Assembly: GCA_022563285.1 (NCBI GenBank)
Contig: JADFNQ010000018.1
Coordinates: 1 to 11,865, forward strand
DNA: 11,865 bases
Direction: 5' to 3'
Source: Chloroflexota bacterium
GTDB lineage: Bacteria > Chloroflexota > Dehalococcoidia > SM23-28-2 > RBG-16-64-32
This document shows positions 1 through 7,080 of this stretch, one piece after another. A model generated the notes under the pieces. The model made no database searches, had not been told where the DNA came from, and saw only the letters and a program-made list of their open reading frames with translations. The first letter of the stretch is position 1, and every line of letters begins with the position of its first letter. The translations under genes and the position numbers were made by a program.

Positions 1-1709
1 GCCTGGCGGAGGTCGAGGACTTCGACATGGTCGTCGAGCCAAAGATCGACGGGCTGGCGGTCGCCCTGGTCTACGAGGGAGGGCGCTTCCTGCAGGGGGC
101 CACTCGGGGAGACGGCCTCCGCGGCGAGAACATCACCGAGAACCTGCGCACCATCCGCAGCATCCCCATGCAGGTCCGCGGCGGCAGAGTGCCCAAGCGC
201 TTCGAGGTACGGGGCGAAGTCTACATGTCGAAGACCGCTTTCGAGCGGCTCAACGACCAGCGGGCCGACAAGGGCGAGCCCCTATTCGCCAACCCCCGCA
301 ACGCCGCCGCCGGCGCCGTACGCCAGCTCGACTCCCGCATCACCGCTTCCAGGCGGCTGGACATCTGGGTCTACCAGCTCGGCTGGGCGGACGATAGAAG
401 GACGCCGGACTCCCACTGGGAGTCGCTCCAGTGGCTGGATAAGCTCGGCTTTCGCATCAATCCCCACATCGCCCGCTGCCGCGACCCGGACGAGATACAG
501 CGCCACTATGAGGAGTGGGTGGAGAAGCGCCACAACCTGGAGTACGAGATCGACGGCCTGGTTGTGAAGATCGACAGCCTCGACCTTCAGCAGCAACTGG
601 GCTACGTAGGGAGGGAGCCTCGCTGGGCGGTCGCCTACAAGTTCCCGCCCATCCAGACGACGACCAAGCTTCTGAAGATCGCGATCAACGTAGGCCGCAC
701 CGGCAGCCTCAACCCCTTTGCCGTGCTGGAGCCGGTGCAGGTAGGCGGTGTCATCGTCAAGCAGGCCACCCTCCACAACGAGGACGACGTCCGCCGCAAG
801 GACATCCGTGTCGGCGATACGGTGATCGTGCAGCGGGCGGGCGACGTCATCCCCCAGGTCGTGGGGCCGGTGACGAGCAAGCGCAGCGGCAAGCGGCGTC
901 GGTTCGTCATGCCCAAGCGCTGCCCGGTCTGCGGCGGCGAGGTCGTTCGCCCGGAGGGGGAGGCGATGAGCTACTGCGTGAACCCCACCTGTCCGGCGCA
1001 GGCGTTCCGCTTGCTCACCCACTTCGTCGGCCGCGGCGCCATGGACATCGACGGCCTGGGCGAGCAGTGGGCCTACGCGCTCCTGGACAACGGCCTGGTG
1101 GAGAGCCCGGCGGACCTGTTCACGCTCACCCGCGAGCAGCTACTGGAGCTGGACCGGATGGGCCCCGTGCTGGCGGACAAGATCGTCTCCAACATCGAGG
1201 CGGCGAAGAGGCGGCCCCTCTCCCGCCTACTGTTCGCCCTGGGCATACGTCACGTCGGCTCCGAGCTTGCGGAGATCCTGGCCAGCGAGTTCGGCAGCCT
1301 GGCGGATATCGCCGCCGCCAGCCCCGAGGAGCTGGAGGCGGTCCCTGCGGTAGGCCCCAAGATCGCGGAGAGCGTGCACGAATACTTCCGCGGAAAGCGC
1401 CAGCGCAAGGTGATCCGGAAGCTCAAGCGGGCCGGGGTGAACATGGGGCAGGAGCGAGTCGAGCCCGCGACAGGCCCGCTCACCGGTCAGACATTCGTGG
1501 TCACCGGCGCCCTCGCCTCCATGACCCGCAGCGAAGCGGAAGAGAAGCTCAAGGCGCTGGGCGCGAGCATCGGCAGCAGCGTGACCAAGAAGACGACCTA
1601 CCTGTTGATGGGCGAATCGCCCGGCTCCAAGCTCCAAAAGGCGCAGCAGCACGGCACCAAGCTGATGGACGAGCAGGAGCTGCTGCGGCTCCTGGGCTCT
1701 TCCCAGTAA
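1..1709 (+). CDS. ligA: NAD-dependent DNA ligase LigA (5'-truncated by window edge)
   Basis: Seals nicks in duplex DNA using NAD+, in replication and repair. The reading frame is open from base 3, so the gene starts outside the window; about 100 N-terminal codons (the Ia domain region) are missing and the ATG at 27 is internal. The adenylation motif KIDG is present with its catalytic lysine at 42-44, followed by the nucleotidyltransferase motifs EVRGEVYM and YKFPP. Next come the OB-fold, a four-cysteine zinc finger (Cys codons at 921, 930, 975 and 990), a helix-hairpin-helix region (about 1020-1440), and a C-terminal BRCT domain (about 1479-1700, with FVVTGAL and a GASIGSSVTKKTTYLL core). All expected residues in the visible part are intact. 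The stop TAA is at 1707-1709, five bases before the GTG of the nuclease gene, so the two are probably co-transcribed. Identification is secure. Confidence 0.98.
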   Translation, partial: LAEVEDFDMVVEPKIDGLAVALVYEGGRFLQGATRGDGLRGENITENLRTIRSIPMQVRGGRVPKRFEVRGEVYMSKTAFERLNDQRADKGEPLFANPRNAAAGAVRQLDSRITASRRLDIWVYQLGWADDRRTPDSHWESLQWLDKLGFRINPHIARCRDPDEIQRHYEEWVEKRHNLEYEIDGLVVKIDSLDLQQQLGYVGREPRWAVAYKFPPIQTTTKLLKIAINVGRTGSLNPFAVLEPVQVGGVIVKQATLHNEDDVRRKDIRVGDTVIVQRAGDVIPQVVGPVTSKRSGKRRRFVMPKRCPVCGGEVVRPEGEAMSYCVNPTCPAQAFRLLTHFVGRGAMDIDGLGEQWAYALLDNGLVESPADLFTLTREQLLELDRMGPVLADKIVSNIEAAKRRPLSRLLFALGIRHVGSELAEILASEFGSLADIAAASPEELEAVPAVGPKIAESVHEYFRGKRQRKVIRKLKRAGVNMGQERVEPATGPLTGQTFVVTGALASMTRSEAEEKLKALGASIGSSVTKKTTYLLMGESPGSKLQKAQQHGTKLMDEQELLRLLGSSQ

Positions 1710-1714
1710 CGTCC

Positions 1715-2545
1715 GTGGGCCGCGCCCTCCTCGTCGTTGGGCTTCTCCTGCTGGCGGCCGCCTGCTCCCAGACCGGCGATGCGCCGCCACCGGCTACCCC
1801 CACAGCGGTGGCCTCCCGGACCGTCACGGCGACGGCCGCAGCCACTACCGCCCCAGCCGACACCCCCGGAACGCTTCTCTCCAGACCTACACCCGCCGGG
1901 CTGGAGGACGCGCTCGTCATCAGGGTGATCGACGGTGACACGATCGATGTGCTCATCGGCGGGCGGGAGTTCCGGGTCCGCTACATCGGCATCGACACAC
2001 CTGAGACGGTGGACCCGCGGCGGCCGGTGGAGTGCTTCGGCCGCGAGGCGAGCGAGCGCAACCGCCGCCTTGTGGAGGGCAAGACTGTGGGGCTGGAGCG
2101 CGACGTCTCAGAGACCGATAGGTTTGGCCGGCTCCTGCGCTATGTCTGGATGGACCCTTCGACAGGCTCAGGGCAGGCCCTGATGGTGAACGCCAGGCTG
2201 CTGGAGGAGGGATACGCCGCCGCCACCGCATTCCCGCCGGACATCCGCTATGCAGAGCTGTTCTCCGCGCTGGAGACGCAGGCGAGAGCGCAGGGACGCG
2301 GCCTCTGGGGCCCGGCCTGTGCCACGCCACAGCCGTCGCCGATGGTGGACGGCCCCTGCGACTTCTCCGGTACCGGCGAGCCGGTGATAAAAGGGAACAT
2401 CAGCCTGAGCACGGGCGAGAAGATATACCACGTGCCCGGCGGCGAATTCTACGACCGGACGGTGATAGATGAGGCCAAGGGAGAGCGCTGGTTCTGCACG
2501 GAGGCCGAGGCGGTGGCGGCAGGGTGGCGCAAGAGCAAGCTTTAG
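1715..2545 (+). CDS. Secreted/lipoprotein staphylococcal nuclease-like (thermonuclease) protein with C-terminal accessory domain
   Basis: Predicted 276-aa exported nuclease. The GTG at 1715 is chosen because it gives a clean signal peptide (MGRALLVVGLLLLAAAC) ending in a lipobox-like AAAC, followed by a Pro/Thr/Ala-rich linker. A strong Shine-Dalgarno is lacking, and a 5-bp hairpin (CTGGG 1692-1696 / CCCAG 1702-1706) sits just upstream, so translation may be coupled to ligA. The SNase domain starts near residue 66. Residues matching the known active site of staphylococcal nuclease are visible: D75 (in DGDT), R89, D94-T95, E97 and R139 (in FGR). Between the RYVW strand and MVNARLLEEG lies an extra PSTGSGQA segment encoded by a short repeat. 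The C-terminal ~55 residues (IKGNIS...GEKIYHVPG...ERWFCTEAEAVAAGWRKSK) match a small domain often attached to such nucleases, which I recall as the 'sunset' domain; that name is from memory. Its role is unknown to me. Confidence 0.93.
   Translation: MGRALLVVGLLLLAAACSQTGDAPPPATPTAVASRTVTATAAATTAPADTPGTLLSRPTPAGLEDALVIRVIDGDTIDVLIGGREFRVRYIGIDTPETVDPRRPVECFGREASERNRRLVEGKTVGLERDVSETDRFGRLLRYVWMDPSTGSGQALMVNARLLEEGYAAATAFPPDIRYAELFSALETQARAQGRGLWGPACATPQPSPMVDGPCDFSGTGEPVIKGNISLSTGEKIYHVPGGEFYDRTVIDEAKGERWFCTEAEAVAAGWRKSKL
2155..2177 (+). repeat. Short interspersed repeat element inside nuclease gene
   Basis: The core CCCTTCGACAGGCTCAGGG (2155-2173, then CAGG) is an imperfect inverted repeat whose CCCT/AGGG ends pair. 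From memory, this sequence and close variants (for example with AAGCTC) recur many times in Chloroflexota and some other genomes, usually between genes; its translations SLSKG and RQAQG are familiar spurious peptides. Here it lies in frame within the SNase coding region and encodes DPSTGSGQA. Only one copy is visible in this window, so recognition as a repeat rests on prior knowledge and not on a second copy here. Confidence 0.7.
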
Positions 2546-2672
2546 ATGATTGGCAGGTTCGCCCCATATACCCGTAGCTGAGACCTTCCTCAAGCGTTGG
2601 GATTGCTGGATGCTGCAAGACGACTCCTCTGTTATAATGCGCTAGGTTTCAGCCCCACCACAGGAGGAGAGA
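2546..2672 (+). promoter_or_regulatory. Promoter and ribosome-binding region of the mreB operon
   Basis: The gap between the nuclease stop and mreB contains TGTTATAAT at 2630-2638. This is a perfect TATAAT -10 box (2633-2638) preceded by the TG of an extended -10 promoter. No good -35 hexamer occurs at the right spacing, which is usual when an extended -10 is present. Transcription would start near 2645, giving a leader of about 28 nt. The Shine-Dalgarno AGGAGG (2662-2667) lies 5 nt before the TTG start codon at 2673. No terminator for the preceding genes is evident, so some read-through from ligA is possible. Confidence 0.75.
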
Positions 2673-3737
2673 TTGTCCCTCAATCCGATCAACGCCTTGT
2701 TGGGCTTGTTTTCCCACGATGTGGCCATAGACCTGGGGACCGCTAACACCCTGGTGATGGTCAAGGGCCGCGGCATCGTCATCGATGAGCCGTCCGTGGT
2801 CGCCATCGACCGCGTAAACAAGAAGATCCTCGCCATCGGCGCTGAGGCCAAGCGCATGGTAGGCCGCACCCCCTCCGACATCGTGGCCGTGCGACCGCTG
2901 CGGGACGGCGTCATCTCGGACTTCGCCGTCACGGAGAAGATGCTGCACTACTTCATCCGCTCCGTGCATGATCGTATCGGCTTCGGCCTGCCGCGGCCTC
3001 GCGTATCGGTGGGCATCCCCTCCGGCGTGACGGAGGTGGAGAAGCGGGCGGTGCACGAGGCCGCCCTTAACGCCGGCGCCCGCGCCGCCTACCTCGTGGA
3101 GGAGCCGATGGCCGCCGCTATCGGCGCCGGCCTGCCCGTCATGGAGCCCGGCGGCTGCATGATCGTGGACATCGGCGGCGGCACCACTGAGGTGGCGGTT
3201 ATCTCCATGGGTGGCATCGTCGTCTCCACCTCCATCCGTATCGCCGGCGATGAGATGGATCAGGAGATCGCGGGGTACGCGCGGCAGGTGCACAACATGC
3301 TCATCGGCGAGCGGACGGCGGAGGAGGCGAAGATCGAGGCCGGCTCCGCCTATCCGCTGGAGCACGAGACTACCGTGGAGCTCAAGGGCCGCGACCTGGC
3401 CACCGGACTGCCCAAGGCAGTCGAGGTCAGTAGCGTGGAGATCCGGGACGCCCTTTCGGGTTCCGTTAACGCCATCATAGACTGCGTTCGCCAGACTATT
3501 GAGGTCACGCCACCCGAGCTCGTGGCGGACATCATGAGCCGCGGAATAGTGATGGCCGGCGGCGGCGCCCTCCTCAGTGGGCTGGACCGCCGCCTGGCCC
3601 AGGAGACCCACTTCCCAGTCTACGTGGGCGAGGACCCCCTCACCTGCGTTGTCCGGGGCGCGGGAGAGGTGCTGGAAGAGGCAGCAGTCCTACAGAAGGT
3701 GCAGGCGAGGCTAAATACGCGAAAGGCACCGCGCTAG
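2673..3737 (+). CDS. mreB: Rod shape-determining protein MreB (bacterial actin)
   Basis: ATP-binding actin homologue that forms membrane-associated filaments and positions the cell-wall elongation machinery. The 354-aa length is typical. The start is TTG at 2673, supported by AGGAGG five bases upstream; a short amphipathic N-terminus (NPINALLGLFSHD) precedes the first nucleotide-binding motif. Actin-fold signatures in order: phosphate-1 DLGTANT (residues 20-26), phosphate-2 DIGGGTTE (from D166), and the adenosine motif MAGGGALLSG (294-303). The IPSGVTEVEKRAVHEAALNAG segment is also characteristic. It is the first gene of mreB-mreC-mreD-mrdA-mrdB, with its own promoter just upstream. The C-terminus ends in a short basic tail. 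Nothing in the sequence suggests loss of function. Confidence 0.98.
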   Translation: MSLNPINALLGLFSHDVAIDLGTANTLVMVKGRGIVIDEPSVVAIDRVNKKILAIGAEAKRMVGRTPSDIVAVRPLRDGVISDFAVTEKMLHYFIRSVHDRIGFGLPRPRVSVGIPSGVTEVEKRAVHEAALNAGARAAYLVEEPMAAAIGAGLPVMEPGGCMIVDIGGGTTEVAVISMGGIVVSTSIRIAGDEMDQEIAGYARQVHNMLIGERTAEEAKIEAGSAYPLEHETTVELKGRDLATGLPKAVEVSSVEIRDALSGSVNAIIDCVRQTIEVTPPELVADIMSRGIVMAGGGALLSGLDRRLAQETHFPVYVGEDPLTCVVRGAGEVLEEAAVLQKVQARLNTRKAPR

Positions 3738-3790
3738 AGGCCTGCGGGCGGCTCAGCCGCCGCGGCTGCGGGTGCGGAGGCCACTGAACG
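3738..3790 (+). promoter_or_regulatory. mreB-mreC gap with two overlapping, mutually exclusive hairpins and mreC Shine-Dalgarno
   Basis: The 53-nt gap holds GGCGGCTCAGCCGCC (3747-3761) and CAGCCGCCGCGGCTG (3754-3768). Each is a perfect 7-nt inverted repeat around one base, and they share AGCCGCC, so only one can form at a time. No T-run follows, so this is not an intrinsic terminator. GGAGG at 3776-3780 lies ten bases before the mreC ATG. The structure could tune mRNA processing or mreC translation relative to mreB, but in GC-rich DNA it may be incidental. Confidence 0.45.
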
Positions 3791-4624
3791 ATGCGATTGC
3801 TCTGGTGGACGCTAGCAGTTGTAAGCGTAAGCCTGACCAGCATCATCCTCTCTGAAAACCGTACCCTGGACCCGCTGCAGAACCTCTCCCTCACCATCAC
3901 CGCCCCTCTGGAGAACGGACTCCGTGACCTCGCCGAACCCGTCTCCGACTTTTTCCAGGGGCTGTTCAACCGTGGTGACCTGGTGCGCGAGAACGAACGA
4001 TTACGCCAGGAGCTGGAGCGCCTGCGGGCGCAGGCGGCCGCCACTGAGGACACTGAGCGGCGCCTGCAGGACCTGGAGGAGGCGCTAGGGGTCAAGAAAG
4101 GCCAGCCTGACAGTGAGTTCGTGATCGCGGACGTCATCGCCCAAGACCCTTCCGGCTTCAAGCGCGCCCTTGCCATAAACCGCGGCAGCAAAGACGGCCT
4201 GGACGAAGGAATGGTGGTGCTGTCCAAGAGCGGGAGCCTGGTGGGGACGGTCTCGCTGGTATACGATGAGTTCTCCTGGCTGCGTCTGGTCTCGGACCCC
4301 AGCAGCGCCGTGAACATCGCCGTACTCACCGGGGACGAGCAGGGCTCCGAACCGCGGGGCGTGGCCACAGGCGACCTTCGCATCGGCCTGTCCCTGGAGC
4401 TCCTGCCCACCGGCGCCCAGATAGCGGAGGGCGACCTCGTCACCACCTCGGGCCTGGGGGGCAACTACCCGTCTGCCCTTCTTCTAGGCAGCGTCAAGTC
4501 CGTGGAGGAGAAGCCCCAAGCGCTCTCCAAACGCGCCACGCTGGAGCCAGCGGCAGACCTTTCCTCCCTGGACACTGTATTGATAATCATCAACTTCCGC
4601 CCGGCGAGGCTGTCCGGCCCGTGA
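3791..4624 (+). CDS. mreC: Rod shape-determining protein MreC
   Basis: Bitopic membrane protein that links MreB filaments to the periplasmic/extracellular wall synthases, especially PBP2. The 277-aa length is normal. The ATG at 3791 follows GGAGG with a 10-nt spacer. A short N-terminal stretch is followed by a membrane helix (about residues 3-22, WWTLAVVSVSLTSIIL). A predicted coiled coil follows (about 58-100, with ENERLRQELERLRAQ and RRLQDLEEAL), and then the double beta-barrel core with the family-typical NRGSKDGLDEGMVV, GLVGTV-like, VTTSGLGGNYPSALLLG and VLIIINF segments. The gene ends GTGA: its TGA stop (4622-4624) overlaps the GTG start of mreD, indicating translational coupling. Confidence 0.97.
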   Translation: MRLLWWTLAVVSVSLTSIILSENRTLDPLQNLSLTITAPLENGLRDLAEPVSDFFQGLFNRGDLVRENERLRQELERLRAQAAATEDTERRLQDLEEALGVKKGQPDSEFVIADVIAQDPSGFKRALAINRGSKDGLDEGMVVLSKSGSLVGTVSLVYDEFSWLRLVSDPSSAVNIAVLTGDEQGSEPRGVATGDLRIGLSLELLPTGAQIAEGDLVTTSGLGGNYPSALLLGSVKSVEEKPQALSKRATLEPAADLSSLDTVLIIINFRPARLSGP

Positions 4625-5139
4625 AGTACCTTTTCGCTTTCGCCGGGTCGTTCTTCGCCGTCGTCCTTGCCGCCTCCGTCATGCCTTATGTAAAGGTGCT
4701 GGGCGTCGCGCCCGACCTGGTGCTGATCTTCGCCGCTTGCTGGGCGATGATCCGTGGCCAGAGGGAGGCGATGGTTGTCGTGCCGGTTGCGGGCCTGCTG
4801 CGCGACCTCACCACCAGCGACCCCGTGGGCACCTCGGTGCTCGCTTTATCGCCCATCGTGCTGCTGGCGGTGGTTCGCGAACTGCGTCCGCTGGAGAGCG
4901 ACTTCCTGCCCGCGCTGGCGGTTGTGGCTACGGCGAGCTTGGCCTACGCTGTGATAAGCATGACGGTACTCACTGCGGCTGGCGAAGATGTGCCGTGGGG
5001 GACCGCTCTGCTACAAGTGGCGCTCCCGTCCATGCTGGTGAACTCCCTGTTCGCCGTGATCGTATACCCACCGATGCGATGGCTGAGCCCGCGCCCCAAG
5101 GTGGAGAGCTTCGGCGTCGGTTCCGCAGTGAGACTCTAG
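4621..5139 (+). CDS. mreD: Rod shape-determining protein MreD
   Basis: Small integral membrane partner of MreC in the elongasome. The 172-aa protein is strongly hydrophobic, with about five membrane segments: residues 3-21, 27-45, 50-85 (containing a GLLRDLTTSDPVGTS loop typical of MreD), 97-118 and 126-150. Sequence conservation in the family is low, so identification leans on hydrophobicity, the APDLVLIFAACWA and GLLRDL segments, size, and position directly after mreC. The start GTG (4621) overlaps the mreC stop by four bases (GTGA). The gap to mrdA is only 6 nt. Confidence 0.93.
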   Translation: MKYLFAFAGSFFAVVLAASVMPYVKVLGVAPDLVLIFAACWAMIRGQREAMVVVPVAGLLRDLTTSDPVGTSVLALSPIVLLAVVRELRPLESDFLPALAVVATASLAYAVISMTVLTAAGEDVPWGTALLQVALPSMLVNSLFAVIVYPPMRWLSPRPKVESFGVGSAVRL

Positions 5140-5145
5140 GCCCCG

Positions 5146-7080
5146 ATGGATCCATACCTCAGGCCGCAGCGCCCGGAGCGTGACCGCGTAGGCGGAAAAA
5201 GGGGGCCGCCGGCCCGCAACCACCCGATCTTCGCGGTGCTGAGGGCGCTCGTGATCCTGCTCTTCGGCATCCTCATCGTCCAGCTCGTGCGGCTCCAGGT
5301 GATCAAGGGCGACGAGTACGCCCAGCGGGCCGAGATCAACGCCCTGCGAGAGGTGCAGATCCCGGCCGCCCGCGGCCTCATCCTTGACCGTGAAGGGCGA
5401 CCGCTAGTGAGGAACGCCGCCCGCTTCTCGGCCGCCATCTTGCCGGGGGACCTGCCGGAGCGAGGAGAGGTGGGCATATATCACCAACTGGAGAGGGTCA
5501 CTGGCGTCTCCGTGGACGAGATCGAGCGGAAGGTGGTCGCCGGGATAGAGGCCGAGGGACCGTTCGAGCCGGTGGTTATCAAGGCGGACATCGATCAAGA
5601 GACAGCGCTGACGCTGCGCGAGTTGGAGCCCACCACACCAGGCCTCAAACTCCTGATAAGGCCGACCCGCGAGTACCTGGCGGCCCCCTTTTTCGCCCAC
5701 GTCCTCGGCTACGTGGGGCCCATCTCGGAGGAAGAATACGGGGAACTCAAAGACCAAGGCTACCTGCTACAGGACTATACTGGCAAGACCGGCGTGGAGT
5801 TCACCTACGAGTCCGCTCTCCGCGGGCGCCCCGGCAAGAAGCTGGTCGAGGTGGACGCCCTGGGTCACGAACTGAAGATCATCTCCGAGCGGCGGCCCCT
5901 GGACGGGTCCAACCTTGTCCTCACCATCGACCTTGACCTCCAGAAGATGGTCAAGCGGACGCTGGAAGAGTACACCGCGGAGGGCGACAACGCCGCCGCG
6001 GTGGTGATGGACGTCCGCAACGGCGAAATCCTGGCCCTGGTCTCCCTGCCGGACTTCGATAACAACATCTTCTCCGGCCCCCTCAGCGAGGCAGACTTGG
6101 CCGCCCTTGTGGACTCGCCTGGCAAACCCCTGGTGAATCACGCCATCGCCGAACGGTACCCTCCGGGCAGTACGTTCAAGATGATCGTTGGCTCGGCCGC
6201 CCTCCAGGAGGGGATCGCCAGCACCGGCACCACCATCACCAGCCGCGGCTATATCACGGTGGAGAACGAATACGACCCGAATATCGTCTACGTTTTCAAC
6301 GATTGGGCGGCCCTGGGCCCCCTGGACTTCTACGACGGCCTCGCCATGTCCTCCGACGTCTACTTCTACTACCTGTCCGGCGGCAAAGCGGACGAGGGGT
6401 TCCCAGGCCTGGGTGAGGCCCGCGTCGCCAAATACGCGCGCGCCTTCGGCCTGGGAGAACCCACCGGAATCGACCTGCCGGGGGAGTCGCCCGGCCTCGT
6501 ACCGGACGCCCAGTGGAAGGAGGAGACCGTCGGCGACCCATGGGTCATCGGTGACACCTACAACTTCGGTATCGGCCAGGGTTACCTGTCGGTCACACCG
6601 CTTCAGCTCATCAGCGCCGTCTCAGCGATAGGCAACGGCGGTACCGTGGTCAAGCCGCACCTGCTGCAGCAGGTGCAGGACAGCCACGGCAACGTGCTCC
6701 AGCAGTTCGAGCAGGGCGTGCGGGGCACGGTGCCGGTGGAGCAGGGATACCTCGATATCGTGAAAGAGGCTATGCGCCAATCGGTGACGAAGGGCGTGGC
6801 CAGGGAGGCGGCCGTGGCGGGCATCGAAGTGGCAGGCAAGACAGGCACCGCCGAATTCGGACCGCCGCGTCCCGACGGCTCCCATGAGACCCACGGCTGG
6901 TTCGTGGGCCTGGCGCCTTTCGATGAGCCGGAGATCGCCATTGTGGTGTTCTTCCAGCGCGGCGGCGGCAGCGACGCCGCCGCCGCGGCCAGCAAGATCA
7001 TGGACTACTACTTCCACGGCCCCCAGCTCGCACAGAAGCCTGCCCTGCGCGAAGCCGAAGGACCGGAGGAAGACGACTAG
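5146..7080 (+). CDS. mrdA: Penicillin-binding protein 2 (class B transpeptidase, MrdA)
   Basis: Peptidoglycan D,D-transpeptidase that cross-links glycan strands made by RodA during cell elongation. The 644-aa length fits class B PBPs. A basic cytoplasmic tail (residues 1-26) is followed by one membrane anchor (about 27-50) and the dimerisation/pedestal domain containing ARGLILDREGRPL. The transpeptidase domain has the active-site STFK (S342-K345), SSD (S402-D404; to my recollection the SxD form is common in PBP2 where PBP3 has SxN), and KTGT (K565-T568). The start ATG at 5146 has only a weak AGG upstream, so expression may rely on coupling with mreD. The stop TAG (7078-7080) shares its last base with the GTG of rodA. 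The C-terminal tail is acidic (EGPEEDD). Confidence 0.97.
   Translation: MDPYLRPQRPERDRVGGKRGPPARNHPIFAVLRALVILLFGILIVQLVRLQVIKGDEYAQRAEINALREVQIPAARGLILDREGRPLVRNAARFSAAILPGDLPERGEVGIYHQLERVTGVSVDEIERKVVAGIEAEGPFEPVVIKADIDQETALTLRELEPTTPGLKLLIRPTREYLAAPFFAHVLGYVGPISEEEYGELKDQGYLLQDYTGKTGVEFTYESALRGRPGKKLVEVDALGHELKIISERRPLDGSNLVLTIDLDLQKMVKRTLEEYTAEGDNAAAVVMDVRNGEILALVSLPDFDNNIFSGPLSEADLAALVDSPGKPLVNHAIAERYPPGSTFKMIVGSAALQEGIASTGTTITSRGYITVENEYDPNIVYVFNDWAALGPLDFYDGLAMSSDVYFYYLSGGKADEGFPGLGEARVAKYARAFGLGEPTGIDLPGESPGLVPDAQWKEETVGDPWVIGDTYNFGIGQGYLSVTPLQLISAVSAIGNGGTVVKPHLLQQVQDSHGNVLQQFEQGVRGTVPVEQGYLDIVKEAMRQSVTKGVAREAAVAGIEVAGKTGTAEFGPPRPDGSHETHGWFVGLAPFDEPEIAIVVFFQRGGGSDAAAAASKIMDYYFHGPQLAQKPALREAEGPEEDD

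Noticed and set aside
282..1022. 246-codon antisense ORF opposite ligA
   Set aside because: Shadow frame of conserved ligA sequence; no domain signature or ribosome-binding site.
515..1714. Long +2-frame ORF through ligA that runs into the nuclease gene
   Set aside because: Low-complexity Arg/Gly/Pro-rich translation within the conserved ligA frame; only the part from GTG 1715 has a signal peptide and a known domain. Not a fusion protein.
2649..3611. 320-codon antisense ORF opposite mreB
   Set aside because: Mirror of a high-GC coding frame; His/Asp/Gly-rich with no recognisable domain, while the sense strand is unmistakable MreB.
3747..3768. Intrinsic terminator between mreB and mreC
   Set aside because: Hairpins are present but no T-run follows, and mreC-mrdB have no separate promoter that I can see.
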